This document shows, piece after piece, positions 19,088-28,858 of a DNA stretch of 64,000 nt. The notes beneath the pieces were generated by a model. It saw only the letters and a list, made by a program, of their open reading frames with translations, did not search any database and was not told the origin of the DNA. Source of the stretch: Mycolicibacterium sp. S2-37 (lineage in GTDB: Bacteria; Actinomycetota; Actinomycetes; Mycobacteriales; Mycobacteriaceae). The DNA lies in the NCBI RefSeq assembly GCF_017352375.1, contig NZ_JAFEVR010000002.1, positions 237,878 through 301,877 of the forward strand. Direction: 5' to 3'. Numbering within the stretch: position 1 is the stretch's first letter; every line of letters begins with the position of its first letter. Both the position numbers and the translations under genes were made by a program.

Positions 19088-20002
19088 TCAGGTGCGGTCG
19101 GCCCGGTCCCAGAGGTCGTTCATCGATGTCAGGATCGCCCTGGCCTGACCGAGCCCGCCCAGATGGCTCTCCCCGGACACCGGGTAGAGATGCGCGTCGG
19201 GCAGGCGTGCCACGCAGTGTTGTCCGTGCGCGAACGGGATGATGTGGTCGACGTCGCCGTGCCACCAGTGCACCGTGACCTTCACGTCCTCCAAGCGGAA
19301 ACCCCAGTCGCGGGCGAAGACCACCACGTCGGCGAACGGGGCGGCGAGCTGTTTGCGGCTGCCGTTGAGCAGGTCATCGAGGAACATCGCGCGAAATTCC
19401 GGCCGGACCAGCATCCGGCGGTCGGGCTCCGGTGACACTGCCGCGTAGATGTACAACGCGGGATCGGCGACCGGCCGGATCATCCGGATCAGGGTGCTGG
19501 CGGCCAGCCGGATCGGGGTGCTGGCCACCTCGAGGAACGGCGCCACCCGTGTGCCGAGCTTCATCAGCCCGCCCTCGATCGCGTCGGGCCCGACCGTCGG
19601 CGCGACGCCGCCGATGATGCCCGCGCCGACCACCCGCTCCGGCATCTCCGCCGCACAGGCCAGCGCGTACGGCCCGCCACCGGACAACCCGATGACCGCC
19701 ATCCGGTCGATGCCCAGCACATCGGCGATGACGCGCAGGTCTCCGGCGAACGCGCGGACGTTCGGATACTGGTGCGGTGTGGAGGATCCGATGCCGGGCC
19801 GGTCGAGGCCGATCAGCCGGATGTTCTCCTCTTCGGCGATGGCGCGTGCCTCGGCCGGGATCTGGCGGCGAGCACCGGGCGTGCCGTGCAGCCAGAAGAC
19901 CGCGCGGCCGCGAGGATTTCCGAATTCGGCGAACCCGATCTGGCGGTCGTCATCGACCGCGATGTTGCCCTCCAGCTTCGGTCGGGCGATGGGCGGCGTC
20001 AT
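19088..20002 (-). CDS. Alpha/beta hydrolase
   Basis: 304 residues from ATG 20002. Alpha/beta-hydrolase landmarks: oxyanion region FWLHGTPGAR (about 37-46), nucleophile elbow GLSGGGPYA (about 103-111), and a late acid/histidine pair (HWWHGDVDHIIPF and ESHLGG). A cap region with ATP-free hydrophobic segments lies at about 130-200. No lipase lid or signal peptide is present. It is probably a cytoplasmic esterase or lactonase-type enzyme of unknown substrate. It converges on cinA with 1 bp between stop codons. Confidence 0.8.
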   Translation of the reverse strand: MTPPIARPKLEGNIAVDDDRQIGFAEFGNPRGRAVFWLHGTPGARRQIPAEARAIAEEENIRLIGLDRPGIGSSTPHQYPNVRAFAGDLRVIADVLGIDRMAVIGLSGGGPYALACAAEMPERVVGAGIIGGVAPTVGPDAIEGGLMKLGTRVAPFLEVASTPIRLAASTLIRMIRPVADPALYIYAAVSPEPDRRMLVRPEFRAMFLDDLLNGSRKQLAAPFADVVVFARDWGFRLEDVKVTVHWWHGDVDHIIPFAHGQHCVARLPDAHLYPVSGESHLGGLGQARAILTSMNDLWDRADRT

Positions 20003-20042
20003 GACCGAAGTGTTGCACGTGACCGGCGCCGCTCGGCCCGGG

Positions 20043-21506
20043 CTATCGGCCGACCCAGCCCAGCGGGCGCCGCTGCGCCCACGGTGCGGCCGCCTCCAGT
20101 TGCGCGGCGAGCTGCAGCAGAACCGTCTCCTCGGGTGCCATCAACTGGACCCCGACCGGCAATCCGGACGACGTCACCCCCAGCGGCAGCGAGATCGCCG
20201 CCCAGCCGGTGACGTTGGCCAGCGCCGTCCAACCCGTCGTGGCGAACTCCACGTCGAAGAAGGCCCTGGTGGTGCCGCGCGGCTGATCCAGAACCCGGTA
20301 CGGCGGCGGCCCGGTCAGCAGGGTCGGCGCCAGTAGTACGTCATGGCCGGCCATACCCGCGACGAACCGGCGGGTCTCGGCGTGCACGGTCTCGATCGCC
20401 GCGGCGTACTGCACACCCGTCGTGGTGAATCCCTCGCGCACCATCACCCAGGTGCTGGCCTCGAATTCGTCCTCCTGCGGCGGGCGGCCCAGATGCGCGG
20501 TCGCCAGGGCGTGCAGTCCGGCGTTGCTCACGTTGTGCAGTACCGCGACGGCGTCGGCGACGGCATCGGCATCGATCGCCGGCGCACCGGGTTCGACCCG
20601 GTGGCCGAGTTCGGTCAGCAGGCGGGCGGTGGCATCGACGGCTGCGGTGACGTCGGGATCGACCGGTGGCGCCGGAAACGGAGGTTGTGTCGCCAGCATG
20701 ATCCGCACACCGTCCGGCGGGCTGTCGATCGCCTGCAGGAACGGCGCGGGCGGAAGCGGCGCGCTGTAGGGATCGCCGGGGTCGCTGCCGGCCACGGCGT
20801 CGAGCAGGGCGGCACTGTCGCGAACCGTACGGGTGAGCGCGTGCTCGACGGCCAGCCCCTCGAGCAGGTGCCCGGCCCCCGGCCCGAAGGACGTGCGGGC
20901 GCGGCGCGGTTTGAGCCCGACGAGCCCGCAGCACGACGCGGGCACCCGAATCGACCCGGTGCCGTCACCGCCGGACGCTGCGGGCACGATGCCGGCCGCC
21001 ACCGCGGCCGCCGACCCGCCGCTCGACCCGCCTGGCGTCACGTCGGGGGACCAGGGGTTGACGGTGGCCCCGAACAGCGACGGCTCGGTGGTGCAATGGT
21101 TGCCCCACTCCGGGGTGTTGGTCTTGCCGAACACCACCAGTCCGGCGGCGAGATACCGGTCGACGATCCAGGCGTTCGCCGGCGCGATCCGGGTGCGCAA
21201 TGCCCGAGAACCCATCGATTCGGGCGCCCCGCCCAGCGACGCACCCAGATCCTTGAGCAGGAACGGCACCCCGGCCAGCGGTCCGGCACCCCCGCCGCGC
21301 AGCCGGCCTGACGCGTCGAGCGCCTCGGCCTGGGCGCGGCCGCGATCGAACAGTTCGTGCACGACCGCGTTGAGGGGTTGCGCCGCCGCCAGCCGGGTCA
21401 GGGCGGCGTCGAGGAGTTCGACCGCAGACACCTCCCCGGCAGCGGCGAGTGCCGCCTGTCCGATGGCGTCGACGGTGGCGAGTTCGAAAGCCGAGTCAGT
21501 GTTCAT
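20043..21506 (-). CDS. Amidase signature family enzyme
   Basis: 487 residues from ATG 21506. The amidase signature is intact: catalytic Lys in LLKDLGAS (about 87), cis-Ser in [14 protein letters not shown] and the nucleophilic Ser about 20 residues on, in [16 protein letters not shown]. The C-terminal part keeps the GLPVGVQL motif. Family members hydrolyse aliphatic, aryl or peptide amides, and mycobacteria carry several (AmiA2, AmiB2 types). The N-terminus is soluble with no signal peptide. It may be co-transcribed downstream of the class I aldolase gene, although 60 bp separate them. The substrate is unknown. Confidence 0.88.
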   Translation of the reverse strand: MNTDSAFELATVDAIGQAALAAAGEVSAVELLDAALTRLAAAQPLNAVVHELFDRGRAQAEALDASGRLRGGGAGPLAGVPFLLKDLGASLGGAPESMGSRALRTRIAPANAWIVDRYLAAGLVVFGKTNTPEWGNHCTTEPSLFGATVNPWSPDVTPGGSSGGSAAAVAAGIVPAASGGDGTGSIRVPASCCGLVGLKPRRARTSFGPGAGHLLEGLAVEHALTRTVRDSAALLDAVAGSDPGDPYSAPLPPAPFLQAIDSPPDGVRIMLATQPPFPAPPVDPDVTAAVDATARLLTELGHRVEPGAPAIDADAVADAVAVLHNVSNAGLHALATAHLGRPPQEDEFEASTWVMVREGFTTTGVQYAAAIETVHAETRRFVAGMAGHDVLLAPTLLTGPPPYRVLDQPRGTTRAFFDVEFATTGWTALANVTGWAAISLPLGVTSSGLPVGVQLMAPEETVLLQLAAQLEAAAPWAQRRPLGWVGR

Positions 21507-21566
21507 TGCTCGGCGATCCTGCAATGCGCCGGGCCGACTGGCAACCCGGCGCACCGCAGGCGTTGG

Positions 21567-22460
21567 TCAGCCGGCCACCGACGCGTCGTAGATGGCCTGG
21601 ATCGTCGCGTCGAGGGTGGCGTTGAAGTCCTCATCGGACTGCTGGGCCGAGAGTCCTTCGGTGAGCGCGCGGCTGAAGCTGGCGATCACGCCGGTGTTCT
21701 CCGCGAGCTTGGCGTTGGCGTCTTCGCGCGAGTATCCGCCGGAGAGGGCCACCACGCGCAGCACCCGGTCGTGATCCACCAGGGGACGGTAGTGGTTGGC
21801 CGTCGAGGGCAGCGTCAGCTTCAGCATGACCTGCTGGTCGGCGGGCACGGAATCGAGGTTCTTGGCGATCTCGTCCAGGAGGATGTCCTCGGCCGCGGCC
21901 TTGTCGTCGATCGAGATGGTGACCTCCGGCTCGATGATCGGCACCAGACCGTGCGACAGCACCTGGTGGGCGATCTCGAACTGCTGGGCGACCACCGCGG
22001 CGATGCCCTTGGCGTTCGCGCCGCCGATCACCGAGCGCTCCTTGGTGCCGAAGACGCCGTTGTCGACTCCGCGCTTGAGCAGATCGTCGAGCTGGGGCAT
22101 CGGCTTCATCAGCTGCACGTCGTCGGAGGCGTCGGCGAGGCCTTTGTCGATCTTGAGGAACGGTACGACGCCCTTGTTCTCCCACAGGAAGGCCGCAGAC
22201 GGCTTGCCCTCGATCTGGCGGTCCATCGTCTGCTCGAACAGGATCGCCCCGAGCACCCGGTCGCCGGTGAACACCGGGGAGGTGATGATGCGCGAGCGCA
22301 TCTTGTGGATCAGGTCGAACATCTCGTCCTCGGACGAGTATTCGTTTTCCTCGACGCCGTACAGGCGCAAGGCTTTCGGTGTCGAGCCGCCGCTCTGGTC
22401 GAGCGCGGCGATGAAGCCCTTGCCCGCCGCCAGCTTGTCGGTCTGCTGCTGATTGGCCAT
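21567..22460 (-). CDS. Class I fructose-bisphosphate aldolase
   Basis: 297 residues. Matches the short bacterial class I aldolases: [19 protein letters not shown] (first Schiff-base strand region), [18 protein letters not shown] and a later MLKLTLPS with the Schiff-base lysine candidate K. These enzymes cleave fructose 1,6-bisphosphate without metal, in glycolysis and gluconeogenesis. Mycobacteria normally also carry a class II enzyme, so this would be a second, metal-independent isozyme. A GGGGTAT element in the upstream gap, on this strand, is like the -10 of SigF-type promoters, but no good -35 was found. Confidence 0.92.
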   Translation of the reverse strand: MANQQQTDKLAAGKGFIAALDQSGGSTPKALRLYGVEENEYSSEDEMFDLIHKMRSRIITSPVFTGDRVLGAILFEQTMDRQIEGKPSAAFLWENKGVVPFLKIDKGLADASDDVQLMKPMPQLDDLLKRGVDNGVFGTKERSVIGGANAKGIAAVVAQQFEIAHQVLSHGLVPIIEPEVTISIDDKAAAEDILLDEIAKNLDSVPADQQVMLKLTLPSTANHYRPLVDHDRVLRVVALSGGYSREDANAKLAENTGVIASFSRALTEGLSAQQSDEDFNATLDATIQAIYDASVAG

Positions 22461-22630
22461 CGGTGCTGTCCACTCCTTTGAAGACGGTTGTCGCCGGGTT
22501 CCGGCTTCGAGGATATTCGCCGGGTGTGGGCACTTTCCGGCAGGTGTCGTGGTTGGCTGTGACGGTCAGTGGAAATACCCCTGGTCACGACCGCAGGGTC
22601 GGTGTCGGACGACGGGAAAGAAGGACAACC

Positions 22631-23128
22631 ATGCGCGCGCTGACTCGTTTGGCACTGGCCGCCGCCGCGACGGCGATGGCGACCTCCCCGGCGGCGAGCT
22701 TCGCCGTCGGCTCGGCGATGGCCGAGAACGGCGGAACGTTCCTGGCGATGACCACGGTGCTGCGGGGGTGCGACTTCGGCAGGATGGACTACTACGACGC
22801 CGTCGGCACCGGGCGGCCGACCGCCATCGTGCGCTCCGGCGGCGGACAGGTCAGCGCGGACGTGCAGATGGCGACCGCCAAGCCGAACACGACCTACCAG
22901 GTGCGGTTGATACAGATGCCGCGCGAATCGTGGCAGGGTTGCCATGCCGGTGCGCCGGGCACCGCGGTGGCGGGTCTGCGCACCGATGGTGCGGGCGTCG
23001 GCGCGGTGATGCTGTCGATGCCGCTCATGTCGGGTGCGACCGGCGCCTGGGTGGCCGTCGATCTTCCGCAGCCGGGTGCGCAGGGGCCCGGGGAGTTCTA
23101 CACCAGCGACTTCATCGCCCGGATCTGA
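22631..23128 (+). CDS. Exported protein of unknown function
   Basis: 165 residues from ATG 22631, preceded by AAAGAAGGA. The signal peptide covers about 1-31 (RALTRLALAAAATAMATSP..., SAMAEN). The mature part has a Cys pair (LRGCDFG and QGCHAG) and beta-rich segments (TYQVRLIQMPRESW, AWVAVDLPQPG), giving the look of a small secreted beta-sandwich domain known from conserved mycobacterial exported proteins. No catalytic motif is visible. The last 17 bp overlap the end of the convergent decarboxylase gene. Confidence 0.65.
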   Translation: MRALTRLALAAAATAMATSPAASFAVGSAMAENGGTFLAMTTVLRGCDFGRMDYYDAVGTGRPTAIVRSGGGQVSADVQMATAKPNTTYQVRLIQMPRESWQGCHAGAPGTAVAGLRTDGAGVGAVMLSMPLMSGATGAWVAVDLPQPGAQGPGEFYTSDFIARI

Positions 23129-24509
23129 CCGTTCGGTCGACCGCGGCGATGATCGCCTCGGCGCTGCGGTCGATGTCGGCATCGGTGGTCGCCCAGTTCG
23201 ACACGGACAGCCGCAGCACGTAGTCGCCCCGCCAGGTGGTGCCGCCCAGCCAGCAGGTGCCGTCGCGCTGAACCGCAGCGACGGCGGCGCGGTTCGCGTC
23301 GTCGCCGCCGGGCAGCCGCACCAGCACCTGATTGAGCACCACGTCGTTGAGGACGGCCGCGCCGGGAATCGCACCGACCCGGTCGGCCAGCCGTCTGGCC
23401 TGCGCGCAGTTGCGGTCGACCAGCTCCGCGATCCCCGACCGGCCGAGGGCCCGGATCGCGGCGTACACCGGTACCGCGCGGGCCCGGCGCGAGCTCTCGG
23501 GCACGAAATTGGTGTTGTCACGCTGCCCGGGGTCGGTCACCAGATAGGGCCCGGACAGACCCATCGCCGCCTGATGCGCGCCGGCGTCCCGGACGATCGC
23601 CGCGGCGCAGTCGTAGGGCACGTTGAGCCACTTGTGGGCGTCGACGGCCCACGAATCGGCGCGCTGCACGCCCTCGGTCAGGTGTCGGGTCGAGGGTGCG
23701 GCGGCGGCCCACAGCCCGAACGCGCCGTCGACGTGTAGCCAGGCATCGTGTGCGGCACAGATGTCGGCGACGGCCTCGAACGGGTCGAAGGCGCCGGTCG
23801 CCACGTTGCCTGCCTGGGCGCACACGATCGCGGGTCCGTCGCCCGCGGACAGGGCGGCCTCGAGCGCGCCGGGCTGCATCCGTCCCTGCGCGTCGGCCGG
23901 GATGCGCTGCGCCGTGGCCGCGCCGAGCCCGAGCAGGCGTAGCGCGGTATGGATGGTGGCGTGCGCCTCTTCGCCGCAGAGCAGCCGCACGCGCGGGGCA
24001 CCGATCAGGCCGTCGCGCTCGACGTCCCAGCCGGCGCGTGCCAGGACGGCGTGGCGGGCGGCAGCCAGGCAGGTGGTGTTGGCGCCCTGGCCGCCGGTCA
24101 CGAATCCGACGCCGGCGGACCCGGGCAGGCCGAGCAGTTCGAGCAACCAGCCGGCGGTGATCTCCTCGATCGCGGCACCGGCAGGGGACAGGGCGTGAAA
24201 CGCAGCGCACTGGTCCCAAGCCGAGACCAGCCAGTCGGCGGCCAGCGCGGCGGGCACCGCCCCGCCGACGACGAAGCCGAAATGCCGCGGTCCGGCACTG
24301 GCCACCAGCCCGGGATCCGCGCCCTCGGCCAGCGCGTCGATCACGAAGTCGGCGTCCTGCCCGTGCTCGGGCAGCGGCCCGCCGAGTGCGGCGCGGACGT
24401 CGGCGGCGGTGACTCGACTGCCGACCGGCCGCTCGCCGAGTCCGGCCAGAAACGTCTGCGCGTGGCGGGCGGCGGTGTGCAGGCCGGCCGTGCGATCGGG
24501 TGTCGTCAT
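23112..24509 (-). CDS. PLP-dependent group II decarboxylase-like enzyme
   Basis: 465 residues from ATG 24509. Fold-type I PLP enzyme of the aromatic-amino-acid/glutamate decarboxylase group: substrate strand GFVTGGQGANTTCLAAAR, cofactor Asp in LHVDGAFGLWA, and the Schiff-base lysine in SWAVDAHKWLNVPYDC. Related enzymes decarboxylate tyrosine, tryptophan, DOPA or diaminobutyrate. The substrate cannot be chosen from sequence alone. It is soluble and full length, and it converges on the exported-protein gene with a 17-bp overlap. It is divergent from eis with 62 bp between starts. Confidence 0.85.
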   Translation of the reverse strand: MTTPDRTAGLHTAARHAQTFLAGLGERPVGSRVTAADVRAALGGPLPEHGQDADFVIDALAEGADPGLVASAGPRHFGFVVGGAVPAALAADWLVSAWDQCAAFHALSPAGAAIEEITAGWLLELLGLPGSAGVGFVTGGQGANTTCLAAARHAVLARAGWDVERDGLIGAPRVRLLCGEEAHATIHTALRLLGLGAATAQRIPADAQGRMQPGALEAALSAGDGPAIVCAQAGNVATGAFDPFEAVADICAAHDAWLHVDGAFGLWAAAAPSTRHLTEGVQRADSWAVDAHKWLNVPYDCAAAIVRDAGAHQAAMGLSGPYLVTDPGQRDNTNFVPESSRRARAVPVYAAIRALGRSGIAELVDRNCAQARRLADRVGAIPGAAVLNDVVLNQVLVRLPGGDDANRAAVAAVQRDGTCWLGGTTWRGDYVLRLSVSNWATTDADIDRSAEAIIAAVDRTVRSGR

Positions 24510-24571
24510 CGTGGACAACGAGCCTACCGGCCGGGCGTGCGGAAAAACCGGGTGCGACGGAGGAATCTGCT

Positions 24572-25798
24572 GTGGCACTGTCGGAGCCTGTGCATGCCGA
24601 AAGCGCCGTCACGCTGACTCCCCGCTCGGCGACCGACGACGACTGGTCGAAGATGCTGCGGCTGGATGCGACCAGCTTCGGCCATGTTGTCGATCCGGCG
24701 TCGCTGGCGGCGTGGCGGTCGATGATCCCCGCGGGTGGCGCGCTGGTGGTCGAAGACGGCGGCGATGTGGTCGGGCAGGCGCTGTATCTCGACATGGAGA
24801 TGACCGTGCCCGGTGGCGGCCGCCTGCCCGTCGCGGGCATCAGCTGGGTGGCCGTCGCGCCGACCCACCGGCGTAGGGGTCTGCTGCGCGCGATGCTGAC
24901 CGAACTGCACGACCGCATCGCCGTCGCGGGCTATCCGGTCGCCGCGCTCACCGCCAGCGAGGGGGGAATCTACGGCCGCTTCGGATACGGCCCCGCCACG
25001 GTTCAACAGGGGTGGTCGGTCGACCGGCGTCGCGTGCAGTTCCGGCCGGACGCACCGGATCCCGGCGGCGTCCGCATCGTCGCACCCGCCGAGCACCTCG
25101 AGGACTTCGCCGAACGCTACGACCGGTGGCGGGCGAACACCCCAGGTGGTCTGGCCCGGCCGCGGGCACTGTGGGACGACCTGATGGCCGACCGCGACGG
25201 CGAACGCGGGGGCGGGAGTCCGCTGTTCGCGTTCCTGCACCCGGACGGCTATCTGCTCTACCGCGCGCACGGGGAACACGCCAAGTACGTCCGGGTGGTC
25301 GAAAAAGTCGCGGTCACCGCCGATGCCGATATCGCGTTGTGGCGGACGCTGTGCGGTATGGACCTGATGGAGCGCATCGAGATCGAGACTCATCCAGGCG
25401 ATCCGCTGCCGTATCTGCTGACCGACGCCCGCCCGGTGCGCACCACCGCGTCCGGCGACGAGCTCTGGGTGCGCCTCAACGACATCCCCACCGCACTACA
25501 GGCGCGCAGCTATGGGGCGGATCTGGAGGTCGTCCTCGGGGTGACGGACGCCTTCCGCGGCGATGTGGACCGGTTTGTCCTGCGCGTCGAGGGGGGCCGG
25601 GCGTACTGCGCTCGGACCGACGCCGCTGCGGAGGTGGGACTCGACGTCGACGTGCTCGGCGCCCTGTACCTCGGCGCCCACCGGGCGTCGTCGTTCGCCG
25701 CCGCAAATCGATTGCGCTGCAACGACTCCGAGATCATCGGCCGCCTCGATGCGGCATTCGCAAGTGAGGTGAGCGCCGAACTGGGCTTCCCGTTCTGA
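24572..25798 (+). CDS. eis: Eis family GNAT N-acetyltransferase
   Basis: 408 residues from GTG 24572, with GGAGG 9 nt upstream. The N-terminal GNAT domain has the acetyl-CoA loop VAPTHRRRGLLRAML (about 90-104) and EGGIYGRFGYGPAT, with the catalytic Tyr. A second GNAT-like domain and a C-terminal SCP2-like domain follow, and the chain ends in phenylalanine (ELGFPF), whose carboxylate is part of the Eis active site. Eis proteins acetylate many amines, including lysines of host proteins and aminoglycosides, at several positions. Length is close to the 402-408 residues of the family. The AraC-type gene converges 3 bp after the stop. Confidence 0.92.
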   Translation: MALSEPVHAESAVTLTPRSATDDDWSKMLRLDATSFGHVVDPASLAAWRSMIPAGGALVVEDGGDVVGQALYLDMEMTVPGGGRLPVAGISWVAVAPTHRRRGLLRAMLTELHDRIAVAGYPVAALTASEGGIYGRFGYGPATVQQGWSVDRRRVQFRPDAPDPGGVRIVAPAEHLEDFAERYDRWRANTPGGLARPRALWDDLMADRDGERGGGSPLFAFLHPDGYLLYRAHGEHAKYVRVVEKVAVTADADIALWRTLCGMDLMERIEIETHPGDPLPYLLTDARPVRTTASGDELWVRLNDIPTALQARSYGADLEVVLGVTDAFRGDVDRFVLRVEGGRAYCARTDAAAEVGLDVDVLGALYLGAHRASSFAAANRLRCNDSEIIGRLDAAFASEVSAELGFPF

Positions 25799-25801
25799 CC
25801 G

Positions 25802-26593
25802 CTATCCCGAGGCCTCGCCTGCGCGGCGCCGGTAGGTCGAGGGCGTCTCGCCGCAGAACTGCGCGAAGGCCCGGGTGAACGAGCTGAGACTGTCGAAGCC
25901 CACCGCGCTCGAGGTCTCCTGCACCGACGACCCCGGTGCGGCCAGCAGGGCCATCGCCCGCAGCATGCGCGCGTTCAGGAGGTAGGTGCGCCAGGACAAT
26001 CCGAGTTCCTCCTGGAAGTGTCTGCGCAACGTGCGTTCGGACACCGACACCGCCCGGCTGACCTGCTCGCACGTCACGGTGTCGAGATGCTGTTTGGTGT
26101 AGGCCATCGCGGCGGCGACGATCGGGTTGTCCGACGTCGGAAGGCTCAGCGGGGCCTCGTGATCGAGCGCTTCGGTGACCAGTGCGGCCAGTGTCCGGAA
26201 GAACCCCTCGGACACCCGGTCGTCCTCGGGATCGCTCGAACCTCTGTCGATCGGCCAGCGCAGCGCGTAGATCATCATCTCGCGGATCAGCGGGGACACG
26301 GCCAGGATCCGCGCGCGGTCTCCGCCGTCGGCGATCAGCGCAGGGTCGAACATCACCGCGACGGTCTTCACATCCGGGTTCATCACCGCCTGATGCTCGA
26401 GACCGGCGGGGATCCACGCGGCCTGCTGGGGCGGCAGCAGATAGTGCGCGGAGTCGGTTTCGACCTCGACGACCCCGTGCAGCGCGTACTCGATCTGGTG
26501 CACCTCGTGCGAATGCCAACCGGTGATGAGTGCGTCGCCCTCGTAGAGATAGCTGCCGCCGAGCGCACACCCGCCGCGCCGAAGTTCGATCAC
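25802..26593 (-). CDS. AraC family transcriptional regulator
   Basis: 263 residues from GTG 26593; the start is uncertain. The N-terminal cupin-like ligand domain (about 15-90: GWHSHEVHQIEYALHG, PPQQAAWIPAGLEHQ) is followed by a C-terminal pair of helix-turn-helix motifs (about 175-255: VSERTLRRHFQEELG, VGFDSLSSFTRAF). GTG 26656 and TTG 26626 are also in frame. However, the stretch 26594-26656 holds AGA and TTA codons, rare in this genome, and a perfect 22-bp inverted repeat, so it looks like promoter rather than coding DNA. Divergent from the amidohydrolase gene, which is the likely target. Confidence 0.82.
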   Translation of the reverse strand: MIELRRGGCALGGSYLYEGDALITGWHSHEVHQIEYALHGVVEVETDSAHYLLPPQQAAWIPAGLEHQAVMNPDVKTVAVMFDPALIADGGDRARILAVSPLIREMMIYALRWPIDRGSSDPEDDRVSEGFFRTLAALVTEALDHEAPLSLPTSDNPIVAAAMAYTKQHLDTVTCEQVSRAVSVSERTLRRHFQEELGLSWRTYLLNARMLRAMALLAAPGSSVQETSSAVGFDSLSSFTRAFAQFCGETPSTYRRRAGEASG

Positions 26594-26617
26594 CCGCCGC
26601 GCGCCGAGGTTGGCCGG

Positions 26618-26639
26618 TTCGGACAATAATCTGTCCGAA
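26618..26639. promoter_or_regulatory. Perfect inverted repeat, AraC/amidohydrolase operator candidate
   Basis: TTCGGACA-6 nt-TGTCCGAA, 8 bp per arm with no mismatch around the AT-rich spacer ATAATC. The spacer plus the next base supplies TAATCT, a good + strand -10 element (26627-26632), so binding here would block the amidohydrolase promoter. Confidence 0.6.
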
Positions 26640-26680
26640 GACGCAGAGACGGTCACGGCCACACACGGTACTACTGAGGT

Positions 26681-27943
26681 ATGAATGTCGACGACCTGAT
26701 CCTGGTGAGCATCGACGACCACGTCGTGGAGCCGCCGGACATGTTCCTCAACCACGTGCCCGACAAGTACAAGGCCGACGCGCCGATCGTCGTGACCGAC
26801 GAAAAGGGCGTCGACCAGTGGATGTACCAGGGCCGGCCGCAGGGCGTCAGCGGCCTCAACGCCGTGGTGTCGTGGCCGCCGGAGGAGTGGGGCCGTGACC
26901 CGGCCGGATTCGCCGAGATGCGGCCCGGGGTGTACGACGTCCACGAGCGTGTCCGGGACATGAACCGCAACGGCATCCTGGCCTCGATGTGCTTCCCGAC
27001 GTTCACCGGGTTCTCCGCACGCCACCTGAACATGCACCGCGAAGAGGTCACCCTGGTCATGGTGTCGGCCTACAACGACTGGCACATCGACGAATGGGCG
27101 GGCTCCTATCCGGACCGGTTCATCCCGATCGCCGTGCTGCCGACGTGGAACCCCGAGGCGATGTGCAAGGAGATCCGCCGCGTCGCCGCCAAGGGCTGCA
27201 GGGCCGTCACGATGCCGGAACTGCCGCACCTGGAGGGCCTGCCGAGCTACCACGACGACGAGTACTGGGGGCCGGTGTTCCGGACCCTGTCGGAGGAGAA
27301 CGTGGTGATGTGCCTGCACATCGGCACCGGCTTCGGCGCGATCAGCATGGCGCCCAACGCGCCGATCGACAACCTCATCATCCTGGCCACGCAGGTATCG
27401 GCGATGTGCGCCCAGGATCTGCTGTGGGGACCGGCGATGCGCAACTATCCCGACCTGAAGTTCGCGTTCTCCGAGGGCGGGATCGGCTGGATCCCGTTCT
27501 ATCTCGACCGCAGCGACCGGCACTACACGAACCAGAAGTGGCTGCGCCGCGACTTCGGTGACAAGTTGCCCAGCGACGTGTTCCGCGAGCACTCGCTGGC
27601 CTGCTACGTCACCGACAAGACGTCGCTCAAGCTGCGCCACGAGATCGGAATCGACATCATCGCCTGGGAGTGCGACTACCCGCACAGCGACTGCTTCTGG
27701 CCCGACGCGCCCGAGCAGGTGCTCGCCGAACTCAACGCCGCCGGCGCCAGCGATTCCGACATCAACAAGATCACCTGGGAGAACTCCTGCCGGTTCTTCG
27801 GCTGGGATCCGTTCAAGCTCACGCCCAAGGAGGACACGACGGTACGGGCGTTGCGCGCCAAGGGCGCCGACGTCGACGTCTCGATCCGCTCGCGGGCGGA
27901 ATGGGCGCGCATATACGAGGAGAAGCAGCTCGCCAAGGCCTGA
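26681..27943 (+). CDS. Amidohydrolase-2 family (ACMSD-like) metal-dependent hydrolase
   Basis: 420 residues from ATG 26681. The N-terminal SIDDHVVEPPDMF carries the first metal-ligand pair. Later ligands are in VVMCLHIGTGFG (His) and WECDYPHSDCFWPD (Asp), the usual end of the ACMSD/amidohydrolase-2 TIM barrel. Members decarboxylate or hydrolyse aromatic or cyclic acids, and many mycobacterial paralogues sit in lipid or steroid catabolic clusters. The substrate is unknown. It is divergent from an AraC-type regulator with a perfect operator-like palindrome between them. Confidence 0.85.
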   Translation: MNVDDLILVSIDDHVVEPPDMFLNHVPDKYKADAPIVVTDEKGVDQWMYQGRPQGVSGLNAVVSWPPEEWGRDPAGFAEMRPGVYDVHERVRDMNRNGILASMCFPTFTGFSARHLNMHREEVTLVMVSAYNDWHIDEWAGSYPDRFIPIAVLPTWNPEAMCKEIRRVAAKGCRAVTMPELPHLEGLPSYHDDEYWGPVFRTLSEENVVMCLHIGTGFGAISMAPNAPIDNLIILATQVSAMCAQDLLWGPAMRNYPDLKFAFSEGGIGWIPFYLDRSDRHYTNQKWLRRDFGDKLPSDVFREHSLACYVTDKTSLKLRHEIGIDIIAWECDYPHSDCFWPDAPEQVLAELNAAGASDSDINKITWENSCRFFGWDPFKLTPKEDTTVRALRAKGADVDVSIRSRAEWARIYEEKQLAKA

Positions 27944-27961
27944 CCCGCGTGGCGCGGCGCG

Positions 27962-27967
27962 TAGAGT
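27962..27967 (+). promoter_or_regulatory. -10 hexamer TAGAGT, leaderless promoter of the hydrolase at 27975
   Basis: TAGAGT ends 7 nt before ATG 27975, placing the transcription start at the start codon. Confidence 0.45.
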
Positions 27968-27974
27968 CCGGCCG

Positions 27975-28817
27975 ATGGATTCCGGTCCGAAAGACTTCGA
28001 CACGACGCTGCCGTCCGGACGGGTACGGGTGCGAAGGTGGGGCCCTGACGACGCGCCGCTGCTGCTGTGCGTGCACGGCATCTCGGCCAACCTCACCGCA
28101 TTCACCCACCTGGCCGGCCGGCTCGCCGGTCCGCAGCGGCGCGTGGTCGCCTTCGATCTGCGTGGGCGAGGCCGCAGTGAGGTCACGCCGCCGGGCAGCT
28201 ACGGGCTCGTCGCGCACACCCGCGACGTCCTCGACCTGGCTACCGCGCTGGGCGCCGACACCTTCGACGTGGCCGGGTGGTCGCTCGGCGCACTGATCGC
28301 CATGCAGGCCGCGGTCGATGCGGGAACGCGTCTGCGTAGCGTCGCGCTGATCGACCACGTCGGACCCGCGCAGGCCGCGGCACTGGCGCCGGTGCGCGCC
28401 GGCTTCGAACGCCTGGAATCGGTGGTCGGCTCACCCGCTGAGTACCTGGCCGCCGTCCGCGCCTCCGGCGTGATCGACCACTGGACGCCGTTCTGGGACG
28501 AGCACTACACCTACGAACTCGCCGAGCTACCCGACGGAACGTGGCGTCCGTCGTCGTCACGGGCGGCGGCCGAGGAAGACCTTTTCCAGCGATGGCCCCG
28601 GGACTGGTCGGATTACTGGCGGGCCCTGCAGATGCCGACGGTCGTGGTGCGGGCCACCCGGCCGCTCAACGGCGCCGCACTCATCGGCGACGACGCGGTC
28701 GCCGCCCTGCGCGTCGTGAACCCTGGCGTCCGCGTCATCGACGCACCCGACAGCAACCACTTCACCTGCGTCACCGACCCTGTCACCTTCAGCGCGGTAG
28801 AGCAGAACCTGCCGTAA
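27975..28817 (+). CDS. Alpha/beta hydrolase
   Basis: 280 residues from ATG 27975. HGISANLTAF provides the oxyanion region (about 34-43), GWSLGALIAM the nucleophile elbow (about 96-105), and DSNHFTC the catalytic histidine near residue 260. The DLRGRGRS motif before the elbow is typical of esterase/C-C hydrolase types. No signal peptide. It follows the amidohydrolase by 31 bp but appears to have its own leaderless promoter. The substrate is unknown. Confidence 0.8.
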   Translation: MDSGPKDFDTTLPSGRVRVRRWGPDDAPLLLCVHGISANLTAFTHLAGRLAGPQRRVVAFDLRGRGRSEVTPPGSYGLVAHTRDVLDLATALGADTFDVAGWSLGALIAMQAAVDAGTRLRSVALIDHVGPAQAAALAPVRAGFERLESVVGSPAEYLAAVRASGVIDHWTPFWDEHYTYELAELPDGTWRPSSSRAAAEEDLFQRWPRDWSDYWRALQMPTVVVRATRPLNGAALIGDDAVAALRVVNPGVRVIDAPDSNHFTCVTDPVTFSAVEQNLP

Positions 28818-28858
28818 ATCGTTTGGCGCACAGGCGACGATGAGGAAGCCTCACCACC

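Noticed and set aside
26657..28186. N-terminal extension of the AraC regulator to about 794 residues
   Set aside because: It is antisense to the amidohydrolase gene and lacks any domain; regulator length is normal without it.
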